A stretch of DNA of 64,000 nt, taken from positions 2,454,001 through 2,518,000 of the forward strand of contig NZ_OY769915.1 of assembly GCF_963669205.1 (NCBI RefSeq). Direction: 5' to 3'. Origin of the DNA: an uncultured Roseibium sp. GTDB taxonomy: Bacteria; Pseudomonadota; Alphaproteobacteria; Rhizobiales; Stappiaceae. The position numbers and the translations under genes were made by a program. The notes beneath the pieces were generated by a model. The model did not search any database. It was not told the origin of the DNA and saw only the letters and a program-made list of their open reading frames with translations. This document shows, in pieces, positions 16,193 through 25,201 of the stretch; within the stretch, counting starts at the first letter, position 1, and each line of letters begins with the position of its first letter.

Positions 16193-17143
16193 TCAGCGCC
16201 GTTTGCGGACGAACATCTGTTCGGTGACCGACTTGCCCCATTGATCGCCGACATATTCGTCGGCAAGGGTGAAGCCGTTCCGTTCGTAGAGGGTCCGGGC
16301 CGCGTCGAGACCCTTCAGGGTCCAGAGGTGGATCTCGTCGAAGCCGTGTCCGTCACAGTGCTCGAGGGCCTTGAGCAGCAGTTTTCTGCCGAAGCCCAGA
16401 CCGCGAAGTTTCTCCGACAGGATGAACCAGCGCAGGTGGGCGACGTTGCCGTCCAGATCCTCGCCGTCGATGCTGATCGAGCCGATGATCTCGCCGTTAT
16501 CCAGAAGGCTCCAGCTGTTGTTAAGCGGGTTGCCGACGCGCTGCATGAAGTCGGCCATTGCCTGCGAGACCACGCTCTCGAAGGTCGGTCCCATGCCGAT
16601 GATCGCGCCGTGTGTCCTGGCATGCAGCGCGGCAATGTCGCCGATCATGCCTGTCTGATAGCCTTCGAGAATGTCGAAGCGGTGCGCTGTTTTGTCGGCA
16701 CTCTGATCCGAACCGGCAAGGGCATCGGCATAGGTTGTCAGGGCATCGGCGATCGCCTGGGCCGACCCGTTTCTGATTTTCGACAGGGCAGTCCGCGCCT
16801 GCCTGTCGCCGAATGTGTCGATCTCGGCGAAGGTTTTCCAACCGGCATTTGTGAGACTCAGGCCGAAGACGCGGCCATCCTGTTCGGAGCGCGTCTGGAG
16901 GATGTCACCGCGGATTTCAAGCGCCTTGAGAAGCCGGCTGATCGTCGATTTTTCGAGCTTCAGCCGGGTTGCCAGATCCTTGGCCGTCACGCCGGGGTGC
17001 AGCCCGATTTCCATGATCGCGTGAACGCCCGAGCCCGAAAGGTCCGTGCCCGCGATCGTCTTGTCGAGAAACCCGAACTCCCGGACAAGCTGACGGGAGG
17101 CGGAGCGGATGTCTTGAACGAGCGAGGTGGAGATGTCGGTCAT
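16193..17143 (-). CDS. MarR-GNAT fusion: regulator with C-terminal acetyltransferase domain
   Basis: 316 residues. The N-terminal half (about 1-145) is a MarR winged helix with LKLEKSTISRLLKALEIRGDI as the recognition segment. The C-terminal half (about 165-310) is a GNAT domain with LSEKLRGLGFGRKLLLKALEHC and RTLYERNGFTLADEY. This two-domain architecture is a known family in proteobacteria. A perfect dyad overlaps its promoter region 12 nt upstream, pointing to autoregulation. Confidence 0.9.
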   Translation of the reverse strand: MTDISTSLVQDIRSASRQLVREFGFLDKTIAGTDLSGSGVHAIMEIGLHPGVTAKDLATRLKLEKSTISRLLKALEIRGDILQTRSEQDGRVFGLSLTNAGWKTFAEIDTFGDRQARTALSKIRNGSAQAIADALTTYADALAGSDQSADKTAHRFDILEGYQTGMIGDIAALHARTHGAIIGMGPTFESVVSQAMADFMQRVGNPLNNSWSLLDNGEIIGSISIDGEDLDGNVAHLRWFILSEKLRGLGFGRKLLLKALEHCDGHGFDEIHLWTLKGLDAARTLYERNGFTLADEYVGDQWGKSVTEQMFVRKRR

Positions 17144-17154
17144 GGGTTACCCGA

Positions 17155-17179
17155 ATATAGTTGTATAATGCAACTATAT
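17155..17179. promoter_or_regulatory. Perfect inverted repeat, putative MarR operator
   Basis: Arms ATATAGTTG and CAACTATAT are exact reverse complements separated by TATAATG, which itself looks like a -10 box. It ends 12 nt upstream of the MarR-GNAT start codon. Size and placement are typical of MarR operators. Confidence 0.7.
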
Positions 17180-17267
17180 GATCGGCACGCGGAAATGGCA
17201 AGCGATCCGGGACACATTCAACGGCCGGCAAATATCGAAATCTACCAAAGGGAAGGGGTGGGGCAGG

Positions 17268-18176
17268 TCAGCCGGTATCGGGCAGGTCTGTCAGACTGCC
17301 TAGATAGTCCTTGTGGAAGGATCGATAGCTTTCGGAGGTCGCACCGAGATGTGCCTTCGTGAGCCGGTGCAGATCGGGGAGCTTGTGAAACGGAACCGTG
17401 GGATAGCTGTGATGCTCCGCATGGTACGGCATGTTCCAGGCCAGTCTGCGGACAAACCTGTTGGTATAGGTCGTCCGGCTGTTCTCCAGCATGTTCGCGA
17501 CGAAGGGACAGCGGCCATGTTCGGCAAGAAGATAAAGGCGCAGGAAAGGCTGCCCCAGAAGGCAGGGGACAATCCAGACGAACAGCAGCACGTCCGACGC
17601 AGCCATGAACGACAGCGCGGCAAGAACTGCGTAGAGGACAACCGATCTTGTCGCCTCACGCCGGACTTTTTTCTTCCCGTTTGCAGGGACAAACGGCTCA
17701 ATGCATCTGCCCGATGCGTTACGGATGAGTGTTTTCAGGCCGCTCCACCAGGTCGGCAGGCCGCTGACATGAACGATATACTGCCGAAACGTCCCAGGTT
17801 TTGCTCCGGCAAGTTCCGGATCGTTTTCCGGGTCCTGGGTGTGCCGGTGGTGGGCGAAATGGAAGTACCGGAACCAGTCCGCCGGCACCAGGATGAGGAA
17901 ACCGCAGATCCTTGCAACAACATCGTTCAGCCACGCCGACCGGAAGGCGGTTCTGTGGACGGTCTCGTGGAGGGTGGTGAACAGGAACACGATCAGGATG
18001 CCCTGCGGAACCATCAGCAAGGCCCAGCCGGGCACTTCAAGCGCGATCATCGTTCCAAGTATTGCAATCGACCCGAAGTGAATTGTAAGCGCGGCAAGGC
18101 CTTTCCCGTCGGACGTTTCCGTCAGTTCGGTTCTCTGCGCCGCCGTCAGACCGGCAAGGAATGATCGATGATCCAT
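17268..18176 (-). CDS. Membrane fatty acid desaturase family protein
   Basis: 302 residues with the three histidine boxes of di-iron membrane desaturases/hydroxylases: HETVH (about residue 70), HFAHHRHTQD (about 106) and HAEHHSYP (about 253). Four hydrophobic segments flank them. Members introduce double bonds or hydroxyl groups into lipid acyl chains or carotenoids. Nothing nearby fixes the substrate. Transcribed leftward from 18176. Confidence 0.88.
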   Translation of the reverse strand: MDHRSFLAGLTAAQRTELTETSDGKGLAALTIHFGSIAILGTMIALEVPGWALLMVPQGILIVFLFTTLHETVHRTAFRSAWLNDVVARICGFLILVPADWFRYFHFAHHRHTQDPENDPELAGAKPGTFRQYIVHVSGLPTWWSGLKTLIRNASGRCIEPFVPANGKKKVRREATRSVVLYAVLAALSFMAASDVLLFVWIVPCLLGQPFLRLYLLAEHGRCPFVANMLENSRTTYTNRFVRRLAWNMPYHAEHHSYPTVPFHKLPDLHRLTKAHLGATSESYRSFHKDYLGSLTDLPDTG

Positions 18177-18297
18177 CAGGCTTACATATCATATGCAAGG
18201 AAAGGCGAGGAGCATGAGCGTGGCGCGCTCTCATCACCCTGTCGCGTCAAATGCGTTGATGCCACTCGGGAGGCACAACCTCGGCTTCCTCCCGAGT

Positions 18298-18445
18298 GTC
18301 ATCCCCGGCTTGACCGGGGACCCAATCCACGTTGTGTCAGATTGCGTGTCACGGGAAGGGAGCGGCGGTCCTGCTTTCGGTCAAACAACCGACGCTCTGG
18401 AAACGAGTGGCTCCCGGATCTCCGCTGCGCTGCGTCAGGGATGAC
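18298..18445. repeat. Palindromic repeat element, copy 1 (148 bp)
   Basis: Begins GTCATCCCCGGCTTGACCGG and ends with CAGGGATGAC, so the ends are inverted (GTCATCCC/GGGATGAC), with a second internal dyad (CCCCGGCTTGACCGGGG). The next copy lies exactly 180 bp downstream and has the same length. This type of GTCATCCC-bounded element is dispersed in many Rhizobiales genomes. Confidence 0.8.
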
Positions 18446-18477
18446 GGTGGAGGTATTGCCTTGGCTTTTCCCCGAGT

Positions 18478-18625
18478 GTCATCCCCGACTTGATCGGGGA
18501 CCCAATCCACGTTGCCGCAAACTGCGTATCGCGGGCAGGGCGCGGCGGACCTGCTTTCGGTCAATCTGCCGACACTCTGGAAACGGGTGGCTCCCGGATC
18601 TCCGCTGCGCTGCATCCGGGATGAC
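18478..18625. repeat. Palindromic repeat element, copy 2 (148 bp)
   Basis: Same boundaries as copy 1: starts GTCATCCCCGACTTGATCGG and ends TCCGGGATGAC. Internal landmarks GGGGACCCAATCCACGTTG, CTGCTTTCGGTCAA and GTGGCTCCCGGATCTCCGCT are shared. Substitutions are scattered, and those in the arms often preserve pairing (CTTGACCGG versus CTTGATCGG), so folding may be selected. Confidence 0.8.
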
Positions 18626-18779
18626 GTCAGAGGCGGACGCATCCAATACCCTCATCCTGAGGAAGCGCGGGAGCGCTGTCTCGAAGGATGGGCAAAACGT
18701 TCGGAGCGAGTGACCACGTTTTCAGACTTGGGCAGGGCCGATAGCAAAAAGAGGGTCTTGGCTCGCTTGGGCTCAGCAA

Positions 18780-18813
18780 CAAAAAAAGACCGCGCGGAAC
18801 GCGGCCTTTTGAT
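18780..18813 (-). terminator. Rho-independent terminator of the RND operon
   Basis: On the minus strand GGCCGCG, a short loop and GCGCGGTC are followed by a run of seven T. It starts 22 nt after the stop of the RND transporter gene. The plus-strand reading is also followed by TTTT, so it may act in both directions. Confidence 0.75.
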
Positions 18814-18834
18814 CTTTTTCGCTGCGGCCTCGGA

Positions 18835-21800
18835 TCACTCAGCCGCGAGCGGCTGTTCGTCCTGAGGTGGCACCTTGGGCGGTGCCGGTTTGGGCATCGA
18901 GACAACCTTGGCGGCCGGACGTTCCTTTTCCAGATCCGGGTCTGTCCACTCGACGTCCTGATCCGCATCCGTTTCAGGTTCGACTTCGGCTTCCGCTGTT
19001 CTGGCCGCGGCTCTTTCACGCCGTGCCGTGCCGAGATCCGCAAACCAGCTCCAGCTTGCATTGAAACTCCGCACCCAGGTGTTGGGCAGGGCGATCATGA
19101 CCGGGATCATGACAAGCGTCAGGATCGTCGAGAAGGCAAGGCCTGAAATCACTGCCGTCGACAACTGGATCCACCAGATCGCGGTAATCCCGCCGACCGC
19201 GATCGTCTTGGAGAAGAAGTCCAGATTGACGGCGGTTGCCATCGGCACCAGGCCGACGATCGTCGTCACCGTTGTCAACAGGATCGGACGGATACGCTGA
19301 CCTGACGTCTTCAGGATCGCATCGAGCGGATCGAAGCCGTCATGGCGGAAGCGGTTGTAGGTATCAATCAGAACGATGGCGTTGTTCACCACGATCCCGG
19401 CAAGCGCCACGACCCCGGTTCCAGTCATGATGATCGAGAACTTCTGGCCCGTCAGCATCATGCCGAGCAACACACCCATCACCGACATGACCACCGTGGA
19501 GAGGGTCAGGAAGGTCTGGTAGAACGAGTTGAACTGCGTCAGCAGGATCAGGAACATCAGGAACAGCGAGGCCATCATGGCCCGCATCAGGAATTCACCC
19601 GATTCCTTCTGGTCCTCGTCCGCGCCCCGGAACTGCAGATAGACATTGTCCGGGAAGGTCTGTGTATCCAGCCATTCGCTGAGTTCCTGAACCTTCGCGT
19701 CGACCGTCAGGGGCTTGCCGTCCGCATCGACCGCGGTCTTGTCGACGGTTGCCTTCAGCATCATCGAATAGAGGCCGTCGCGGCGGGTGATCGAAGACAC
19801 TTTCGGCTCCGGCGACCGGTCGATGAAGTTAGCGATCGGAACGAGACCAAGCGGCGTCTGCAGACGCAGCTGGTCGAACCGGTCGAGCGTCCGCTCGTCG
19901 GCTGGAAGCCGGACGCGAATGTCGACCTCGTCCTCGGAATCCGTCGGCCGGTAGTTGCCGATCAGAACGCCGTTGGTGACCAGCTGGACCATGTTGCCGA
20001 CCGAGCCGATACCAGCCTGGTAGCGCCCGGCCTGTTCACGGTCGATGTCGATCTGCCATTCGATGCCGGGCAGGGGACGGTCGTCCTCCTGGTCGATCAG
20101 GTGGTCCATCGTGTCCAGATGTGTCCGGATACGCGCAACCTGTTCCACCATGGTGTCATAATCGGTGGACGTGACCTCAAGCTGGATGTCCTTGCCTGTC
20201 GGGGGACCGCCCTCGATCTTGCGCGTCTCCACGCGGATGCCGGGGATATCCGCGGACCTGTCGCGGATTTCGGCAAAGATCTCCGAAGCCTTCCGGCGGC
20301 AGCAGTATTTTGCCAGTTCCAGCGTCATTTCGCCGATGAGATCGCCCGGCTTGTCCTGAACGCCGCCGATGAAATCGGGTCCGCTTCCGCCTCCCGGAGG
20401 ATAGGCGGAGGTGATGACATTCTGGATGCCGGCCGTCTTGAGCACTTCCGCTTCGACCCGCTTGACGATCTCCAGCGACTCCGCAGCCGACATGTTGCCG
20501 CGTGCCGACACCATCACGACAGCCTGGTCGGGCTCTTCGTCGACGAAGAACTCGACACCGGTCGGGTTCGACGAGAACGAGGTGAAGATCAGGGCGCAGG
20601 TTCCCAGAACCGCAACCAGCGTCAGGATGTTGCCGAGCGGGTTGCCTGCCAGCAGTTTCAGGTGCCGGACGTAAAGACCGGTAAAGCCCTTGACCGTGCC
20701 CGCATCGAAGCGGAGTTCCTCGGGCTTGTCGCTTTCACCGGTTCCGTTTCGCGTGCCGAAGCCGAGCCGCTTGCGCAGGCCGTCGAACATCCACTCAATC
20801 GAATGGACCAGCGGAGAGATCGCCTTGTAGGCCGCCCATATGGCGACGAGCGCAAGCCCGAAGACAACCAGGAAGAACCCCGTGTTAAGTGCGATCGGAT
20901 GCAAGAACACCGTGAACGGATGCCCGAGGCTCGCGATCGATGCGAACACGGAGCTGATCGTGTCGGTGACGACTGGCGGCCGCGTAGTCGCCAGGAAATA
21001 GGCGAAATAGGCTGCAAAACCGACAGCCAGCATTTCGAACGCAAGCGAGACAAATGTCACGGAGCGATATTGCTTGGCAGGTTTCCGGTTTTCCTCTTCA
21101 ACCTTAGTTGCTGCGCGTTCACGCCTCCAGCGAACGAACGGGCGCAGAACGAAATACGCAACTAAAAGCGTGACAAGACCAAGCAGACCGGCAACCGGTG
21201 CTGCCATGGGGGACGCTGAGAGCGCCTCGGCGAAGCCGGGCACTCCGGGCACGGCACCAAAGGACCCTAGCGTGATGGTGACTGCAATTGCGCTGAACAC
21301 CAGCGCAAGAACAAAAGCTGCTCTGCGTTCGATCCAGTGCGTCACCATCGCGAAGATGCCGCCCGTCACCGGCAGGAACACCATCGCGGTCAGGAGCGCC
21401 GCCATCAGAACGATGATGACCATGATCGGCAGGTAGCTCATGAACTCGCCGGCAACACCCGGCCACAGCAGCATCGGCAGGAAGGCAACCAGAGTGGTCG
21501 CTGTCGAGGAGACGATCGGCCAGAACATCAGGCGCGCGGCGCGAATGTAGGCTTCGCGGTCTTCCATGCCTTCGCTTACTTTGCGGTCGGCATATTCGAC
21601 CATGACGATCGCGCCGTCGACGAGCATCCCGACCGTCAGCACGAGCCCGAACATGACCATGATGTTCACGGTGTAGCCGAGGCCCGACAGGATCAGGAAG
21701 CCGACCATGAAGGAGGTCGGAATCGCGAGACCGACAAGCAGGGCCGAACGCAGGCCAAGGGCCGCCAGAACCAGGATCATCACGAGGAAGATCGCCGTCA

Positions 21801-22809
21801 GGATCGACGACTGAAGCGAACCGAGAACCTCGAAAATGTTCGAGGACATGTCAATCATGTAGTCGACCTGGATCGTCTCCGGCCAGTCCTTCGTCGCTTC
21901 GTCGACAACGGCACGGATGGCCAAGTTGTTTTCGATGATGTTGGTGCCGATGCGCTTGGTGACGTTCAGCGCGATGGCCGGGCTGCCGTTCACGCGCGTG
22001 TAGGAATCGGCATCCTTGAACGTGCGCCGGATCTCGGCGACGTCGCTCAGGGTGACGACACCTTCACCGGCCTGCTTGATCGGCAGGGAATAGACGTCGA
22101 TTGCATTCTCGACCAGGCCCGGAACCTTGACGTTGAAACGTCCCTGGCCGCCGTCGATGTAACCGGCTGGGACAAGCTGGTTGTTGTTCGACAGCGAGGT
22201 AAGCAGTTCCTGCTGAGTGATGGCGTAGGATTCCAGCTTTTCCGAATCGATCAGAACTTCGAGCTGTTCTTCCCGGTGACCTGTCAGGTCGGCCGAGCGC
22301 ACGGTGTCGATCGCCTCGACCTGATCCTTCAGGCGGCGCGCATGCTGGTAGAGCGTGCGTTCCGGAACGCTGCCGGAGAGCGCAATCGTGATCGTGGGAA
22401 CCAGCGCGAAATTGGTTTCCGAAATGGTCGGCTCTTCGGCATCCGCAGGCAGTTCGCCCTTGGCCGCATCCACCTTGTCGCGAACGTCCGCAAGCGCCTC
22501 GTCCTTGTCGAAGGAGATGTCGAATTCCAGAATGATCCCGGCATGGCTTTCCGAAGCGACTGCCGTGATTTCCTTCAAGCCGTCGAGACCGCGAAGCTCC
22601 GTTTCCATCGGACGCACGAGAAGCCTCTCGGCGTCCTCGGGGGAGATCCCCTGCTGAACGATGGACACATAGAAGACCGGAACGTCGATGTCGGGACTGT
22701 CTTCCTTCGGAATGCTGATATAGCTGAAGACCCCGGCAACCAGGAGCGCCAGCATCAGCACGAAGACCGTCTTGGGACGTCTCAGGACGCCTTCAAGCAT
22801 GTTTATCAT
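18835..22809 (-). CDS. RND efflux transporter permease with a large extra membrane insertion
   Basis: 1324 residues, versus about 1030-1050 for typical AcrB/HAE-family pumps. The RND order is intact: TM1 (about 13-33), porter domain, TM2-6 (about 335-480), second porter domain, TM7-12. TM4 reads MLVDGAIVMVEYADR, so the second Asp of the AcrB pair is Gly; the TM10 segment reads VVNNAIVLIDTYNR, with Asn where AcrB has Lys. Residues about 485-705 are an insertion between TM6 and TM7 with four more hydrophobic segments. The C-terminus is a charged, Pro-rich tail. It pairs with the adaptor gene upstream (4-nt overlap). Substrate unknown. Confidence 0.9.
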   Translation of the reverse strand: MINMLEGVLRRPKTVFVLMLALLVAGVFSYISIPKEDSPDIDVPVFYVSIVQQGISPEDAERLLVRPMETELRGLDGLKEITAVASESHAGIILEFDISFDKDEALADVRDKVDAAKGELPADAEEPTISETNFALVPTITIALSGSVPERTLYQHARRLKDQVEAIDTVRSADLTGHREEQLEVLIDSEKLESYAITQQELLTSLSNNNQLVPAGYIDGGQGRFNVKVPGLVENAIDVYSLPIKQAGEGVVTLSDVAEIRRTFKDADSYTRVNGSPAIALNVTKRIGTNIIENNLAIRAVVDEATKDWPETIQVDYMIDMSSNIFEVLGSLQSSILTAIFLVMILVLAALGLRSALLVGLAIPTSFMVGFLILSGLGYTVNIMVMFGLVLTVGMLVDGAIVMVEYADRKVSEGMEDREAYIRAARLMFWPIVSSTATTLVAFLPMLLWPGVAGEFMSYLPIMVIIVLMAALLTAMVFLPVTGGIFAMVTHWIERRAAFVLALVFSAIAVTITLGSFGAVPGVPGFAEALSASPMAAPVAGLLGLVTLLVAYFVLRPFVRWRRERAATKVEEENRKPAKQYRSVTFVSLAFEMLAVGFAAYFAYFLATTRPPVVTDTISSVFASIASLGHPFTVFLHPIALNTGFFLVVFGLALVAIWAAYKAISPLVHSIEWMFDGLRKRLGFGTRNGTGESDKPEELRFDAGTVKGFTGLYVRHLKLLAGNPLGNILTLVAVLGTCALIFTSFSSNPTGVEFFVDEEPDQAVVMVSARGNMSAAESLEIVKRVEAEVLKTAGIQNVITSAYPPGGGSGPDFIGGVQDKPGDLIGEMTLELAKYCCRRKASEIFAEIRDRSADIPGIRVETRKIEGGPPTGKDIQLEVTSTDYDTMVEQVARIRTHLDTMDHLIDQEDDRPLPGIEWQIDIDREQAGRYQAGIGSVGNMVQLVTNGVLIGNYRPTDSEDEVDIRVRLPADERTLDRFDQLRLQTPLGLVPIANFIDRSPEPKVSSITRRDGLYSMMLKATVDKTAVDADGKPLTVDAKVQELSEWLDTQTFPDNVYLQFRGADEDQKESGEFLMRAMMASLFLMFLILLTQFNSFYQTFLTLSTVVMSVMGVLLGMMLTGQKFSIIMTGTGVVALAGIVVNNAIVLIDTYNRFRHDGFDPLDAILKTSGQRIRPILLTTVTTIVGLVPMATAVNLDFFSKTIAVGGITAIWWIQLSTAVISGLAFSTILTLVMIPVMIALPNTWVRSFNASWSWFADLGTARRERAAARTAEAEVEPETDADQDVEWTDPDLEKERPAAKVVSMPKPAPPKVPPQDEQPLAAE

Positions 22810-23909
22810 TGGGTGAGCCCCGCAGTTTCAAAGACCGGCTGGACGGTTTCGCCATCACCGACATATTCCTGTCCGACCACGATCACGGTCACTTCCTCCG
22901 GAAGTCCGCCGACCCACAGGCCGTCGCTTTCGCCGCCGAGCACCTTGACCGGGTAGAACGCGGTCTTGTCATCCTCGACAACGGCGCGCACACCGACGAT
23001 CCCCGCATCGCTCAGGGTCAGGATGGCAGGCGAGATCTTGTGTGCCTTTTCGACCGGCAACGCCAGGCGCGTCACGGCGGTCACGCCATCGCGTGCAATC
23101 CCGTCCGGGTTCGGCAACTCGACCTCGACGCGGAACGTACGTGTGTCGGGTTCCGAAGAGGGAGAGACATAGCGGACCTTGCCCGTCATTGTTTCGCCAG
23201 TGACGAGCCTGACTTCAGCCGGCATGCCGATGGAGATCTGGCCGATATTGAGTTCCGAAACCTGCCCGATGGCGATCATCGGATCGGAATTCACGACGGT
23301 TGCGCAGATGCCGCCATTATCCAGCTGTGCGCCGATTTCCGCCATCGGGCTTTCGATGACACCATCAATCGGCGACCGGATGACCGTGCGCTCAAGCTCC
23401 AGTTCCGCCTCTTTGACACGCGCGCGCGCCGCATCGAGACCGGCCTGGGTCGCAGCCGCCCGCGTTTGAGCCGTAAAGCCCTTGTCGGCAAGTTTCGTCG
23501 CAGCAGAGTGGTCGAGTTCGGCCTGCGCGAACAGAGCCTTTGCTTCCAGCACGCCCGCTTCGCGCGAGCCGCGATCCAGCTCACACAGGACATCGCCGGC
23601 GGCAACATGTGCACCTTCTCGTGCAGGGCGCCGGACGACGTCGTCCTTTGTCTCGGACATGACGGCAACCTTGGCCTCCGCCTCGGTGCGTCCGCGGACT
23701 TCCAGAATGGCCTGCCGATCCTGTGCCGTCAGCTTCACAACCTGCACCCGGAACGTGGTGTCCCCGTTTCCGGCAACACGTTCCGCCGGCGGCGGCACTG
23801 CATTCTCGCCATCACCGACACCGCCGACGACAACGGTGCCGCCGGACATCCAGTAGCCTATGCCTGCGGCAAGGCCCACCGCCATGATATAGGACAACTT
23901 AACTTTCAT
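22806..23909 (-). CDS. RND efflux periplasmic adaptor subunit (membrane fusion protein)
   Basis: 367 residues with one N-terminal membrane anchor (IMAVGLAAGIGYWMSGG), then a lipoyl/barrel-sandwich fold (VMSETKDDVVRRPAREGAHVAAGDVLCELD), an alpha hairpin rich in Ala and Glu (about 120-180), and a beta-barrel domain. RSPIDGVIESPMAEIGAQLDNGG is the returning lipoyl half. It bridges the RND pump to an outer-membrane channel, which is not encoded here. Its stop overlaps the pump start; the PadR gene is 24 nt upstream. Confidence 0.9.
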   Translation of the reverse strand: MKVKLSYIMAVGLAAGIGYWMSGGTVVVGGVGDGENAVPPPAERVAGNGDTTFRVQVVKLTAQDRQAILEVRGRTEAEAKVAVMSETKDDVVRRPAREGAHVAAGDVLCELDRGSREAGVLEAKALFAQAELDHSAATKLADKGFTAQTRAAATQAGLDAARARVKEAELELERTVIRSPIDGVIESPMAEIGAQLDNGGICATVVNSDPMIAIGQVSELNIGQISIGMPAEVRLVTGETMTGKVRYVSPSSEPDTRTFRVEVELPNPDGIARDGVTAVTRLALPVEKAHKISPAILTLSDAGIVGVRAVVEDDKTAFYPVKVLGGESDGLWVGGLPEEVTVIVVGQEYVGDGETVQPVFETAGLTQ

Positions 23910-23933
23910 GGGTCTTCACTCCGAAACTCAATC

Positions 23934-24485
23934 TTACTCGGCGGCGTCCGACACGGGCTTTGCCGCGTCTTCTGCAATCTTCACGAGCGCATTTCCGTGT
24001 TCTTCAAGGTAGGCCAGCGTGCAATTCATGCAGGCGATGCCGTAGCTCCTGGTCCAGTTGGAGCCAGGGTGGCTGCATTCTTCATCGGATTCCGTCAGCA
24101 GGCGCAGTTCCTCGAGCACCTGGGCCTTGCGCCTTTCAAGCGCGCGGCGAATGACGTCGGGCGGCAACTGGGCGGCATTCAGGGCGATCAGCAAAAACGG
24201 TGACTTGAACGTGTCTGGAGCCTGCGGTTCGCAAAGATATTCGATGAGTTCCGCGTGGCCCGCCTCCGTGATGGAATAGACTTTCCGGGCAGGTTTTCCC
24301 GCCTGCGGTTCTTCGCGGACAGTGACAAGGCCTTCCGATTCCAGTCTTGCAAGTGCGGGATATATCGAACCGAAACTGGCGTCATCGAAGTAGCTGAATC
24401 GTCCGTCGGTAGATTCCTTGCGGATCTCGTATCCGGTCGCGTCTCCGAAAGACAGGATCGCCAGGCACAGGCTGCGTACACTCAT
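23934..24485 (-). CDS. PadR family transcriptional regulator
   Basis: 183 residues. The N-terminal PadR winged helix has GYEIRK, SIYPALARLESEGLV and the beta-wing KPARKVYSITEAGHAEL; the C-terminal half is helical, with Cys residues in ECSHPGSNW and ACMNC. PadR proteins usually repress detoxification or efflux genes. It is the first gene of the efflux operon and probably represses it together with itself. An AT-rich dyad lies about 115 nt upstream. Confidence 0.9.
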   Translation of the reverse strand: MSVRSLCLAILSFGDATGYEIRKESTDGRFSYFDDASFGSIYPALARLESEGLVTVREEPQAGKPARKVYSITEAGHAELIEYLCEPQAPDTFKSPFLLIALNAAQLPPDVIRRALERRKAQVLEELRLLTESDEECSHPGSNWTRSYGIACMNCTLAYLEEHGNALVKIAEDAAKPVSDAAE

Positions 24486-24598
24486 CGGTCTCTCCGTTCC
24501 CGAAGGCGTCCCTTCGGACTGACGGCTTGTCTACGCACAAAACTCGATACCGGACGTTATCTCCGGCTGTAGCGCAGAAAAGGGGTATATGTTGGTTC

Positions 24599-24622
24599 GA
24601 TATATCGGACTAATATATATCA
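24599..24622. promoter_or_regulatory. AT-rich dyad upstream of padR (putative operator)
   Basis: GATATAT and ATATATC are exact inverted arms separated by nine bases, in the otherwise gene-free gap between padR and the next rightward gene. The rest of the 324-nt gap (24486-24809) shows no other gene. PadR operators are often AT-rich dyads like this one; binding is inferred. Confidence 0.4.
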
Positions 24623-24809
24623 TCCTTGAATGAATCAAGGGTGCGGTGCACAATTATTTGGAGCTGCGGCGAAAGGGATCAATCCCGGCAGGTGGCCCGG
24701 CAGCCGGCGGGCAGAGGCACCGGGCCTGTTGATTTTGTCACCTTGCCGCATGCTCGCGGTGCTTTATTTTCTGACCAAGGTGAAACAACCGGGCACATGG
24801 GAGTTGACG

Positions 24810-25196
24810 ATGCCGGACGAGAAACGGGCAACCGCGGCGCGCAAACTGAAGGACGATCCGCTGCTCCGGCTCATTGCGATCAATGGTGTCGCGGGCGTCG
24901 GCGTCGCGATGCTCGTCATGGGCGGTATCTTCTGGACCAATGTCGGCAATCTGCGTGTTCTCGTCTCCGGAGCGGAGGACCCGGTTCTGCCTGTTCTGAT
25001 GCTGGCATTCGCTCTTGTCATCACGCTCGGTTCCGTGGTCATCGGATCCGCGATCATGCTTCTCGGCAGGCAACATGGAAACGGTGGCGCGCAGGGAGGC
25101 AAACCTCTCCACGCGTGGACGGGTAGCCCGCAGGGCACGCCGGTCTACGTGAATGCCGCACCGAAATCCGGCCGAACCCGAAGCGTAACGCACTGA
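24810..25196 (+). CDS. Hypothetical membrane protein with two helices
   Basis: 128 residues from the ATG at 24810, which has GGGAG 6 nt upstream; the longer open frame from 24630 has poor coding character and is rejected. After a charged N-terminus (KRATAARKLKDDP) come two hydrophobic segments (LIAINGVAGVGVAMLVMGGIF near 25-45; VLPVLMLAFALVITLGSVVI near 60-80) and a basic, Gly/Pro-rich tail. I do not recognise a named family. Confidence 0.65.
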   Translation: MPDEKRATAARKLKDDPLLRLIAINGVAGVGVAMLVMGGIFWTNVGNLRVLVSGAEDPVLPVLMLAFALVITLGSVVIGSAIMLLGRQHGNGGAQGGKPLHAWTGSPQGTPVYVNAAPKSGRTRSVTH

Positions 25197-25201
25197 AACG
25201 T

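Larger units (their letters stand above)
18177..18834. other. Intergenic region with tandem repeats and a terminator
   Basis: This 658-nt gap contains two copies of a palindromic repeat and, at its right end, a hairpin terminator for the RND operon. Open frames across it (18168-18713 on the plus strand, 18349-18642 on the minus strand) repeat the same peptide phrase twice because of the repeat and are not accepted as genes. Confidence 0.7.

Noticed and set aside
18168..18713. 181-codon ORF across the tandem repeats
   Set aside because: Its protein repeats the same phrase twice because of the palindromic repeats; no ribosome site and no recognised domain.
19342..21165. 607-codon plus-strand ORF opposite the RND pump
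   Set aside because: Shadow of the RND gene on the other strand; composition follows the antisense codon pattern.
24630..24809. Upstream extension of the 128-residue membrane protein
   Set aside because: The extension has poor coding character, and a ribosome site is found at the internal ATG.
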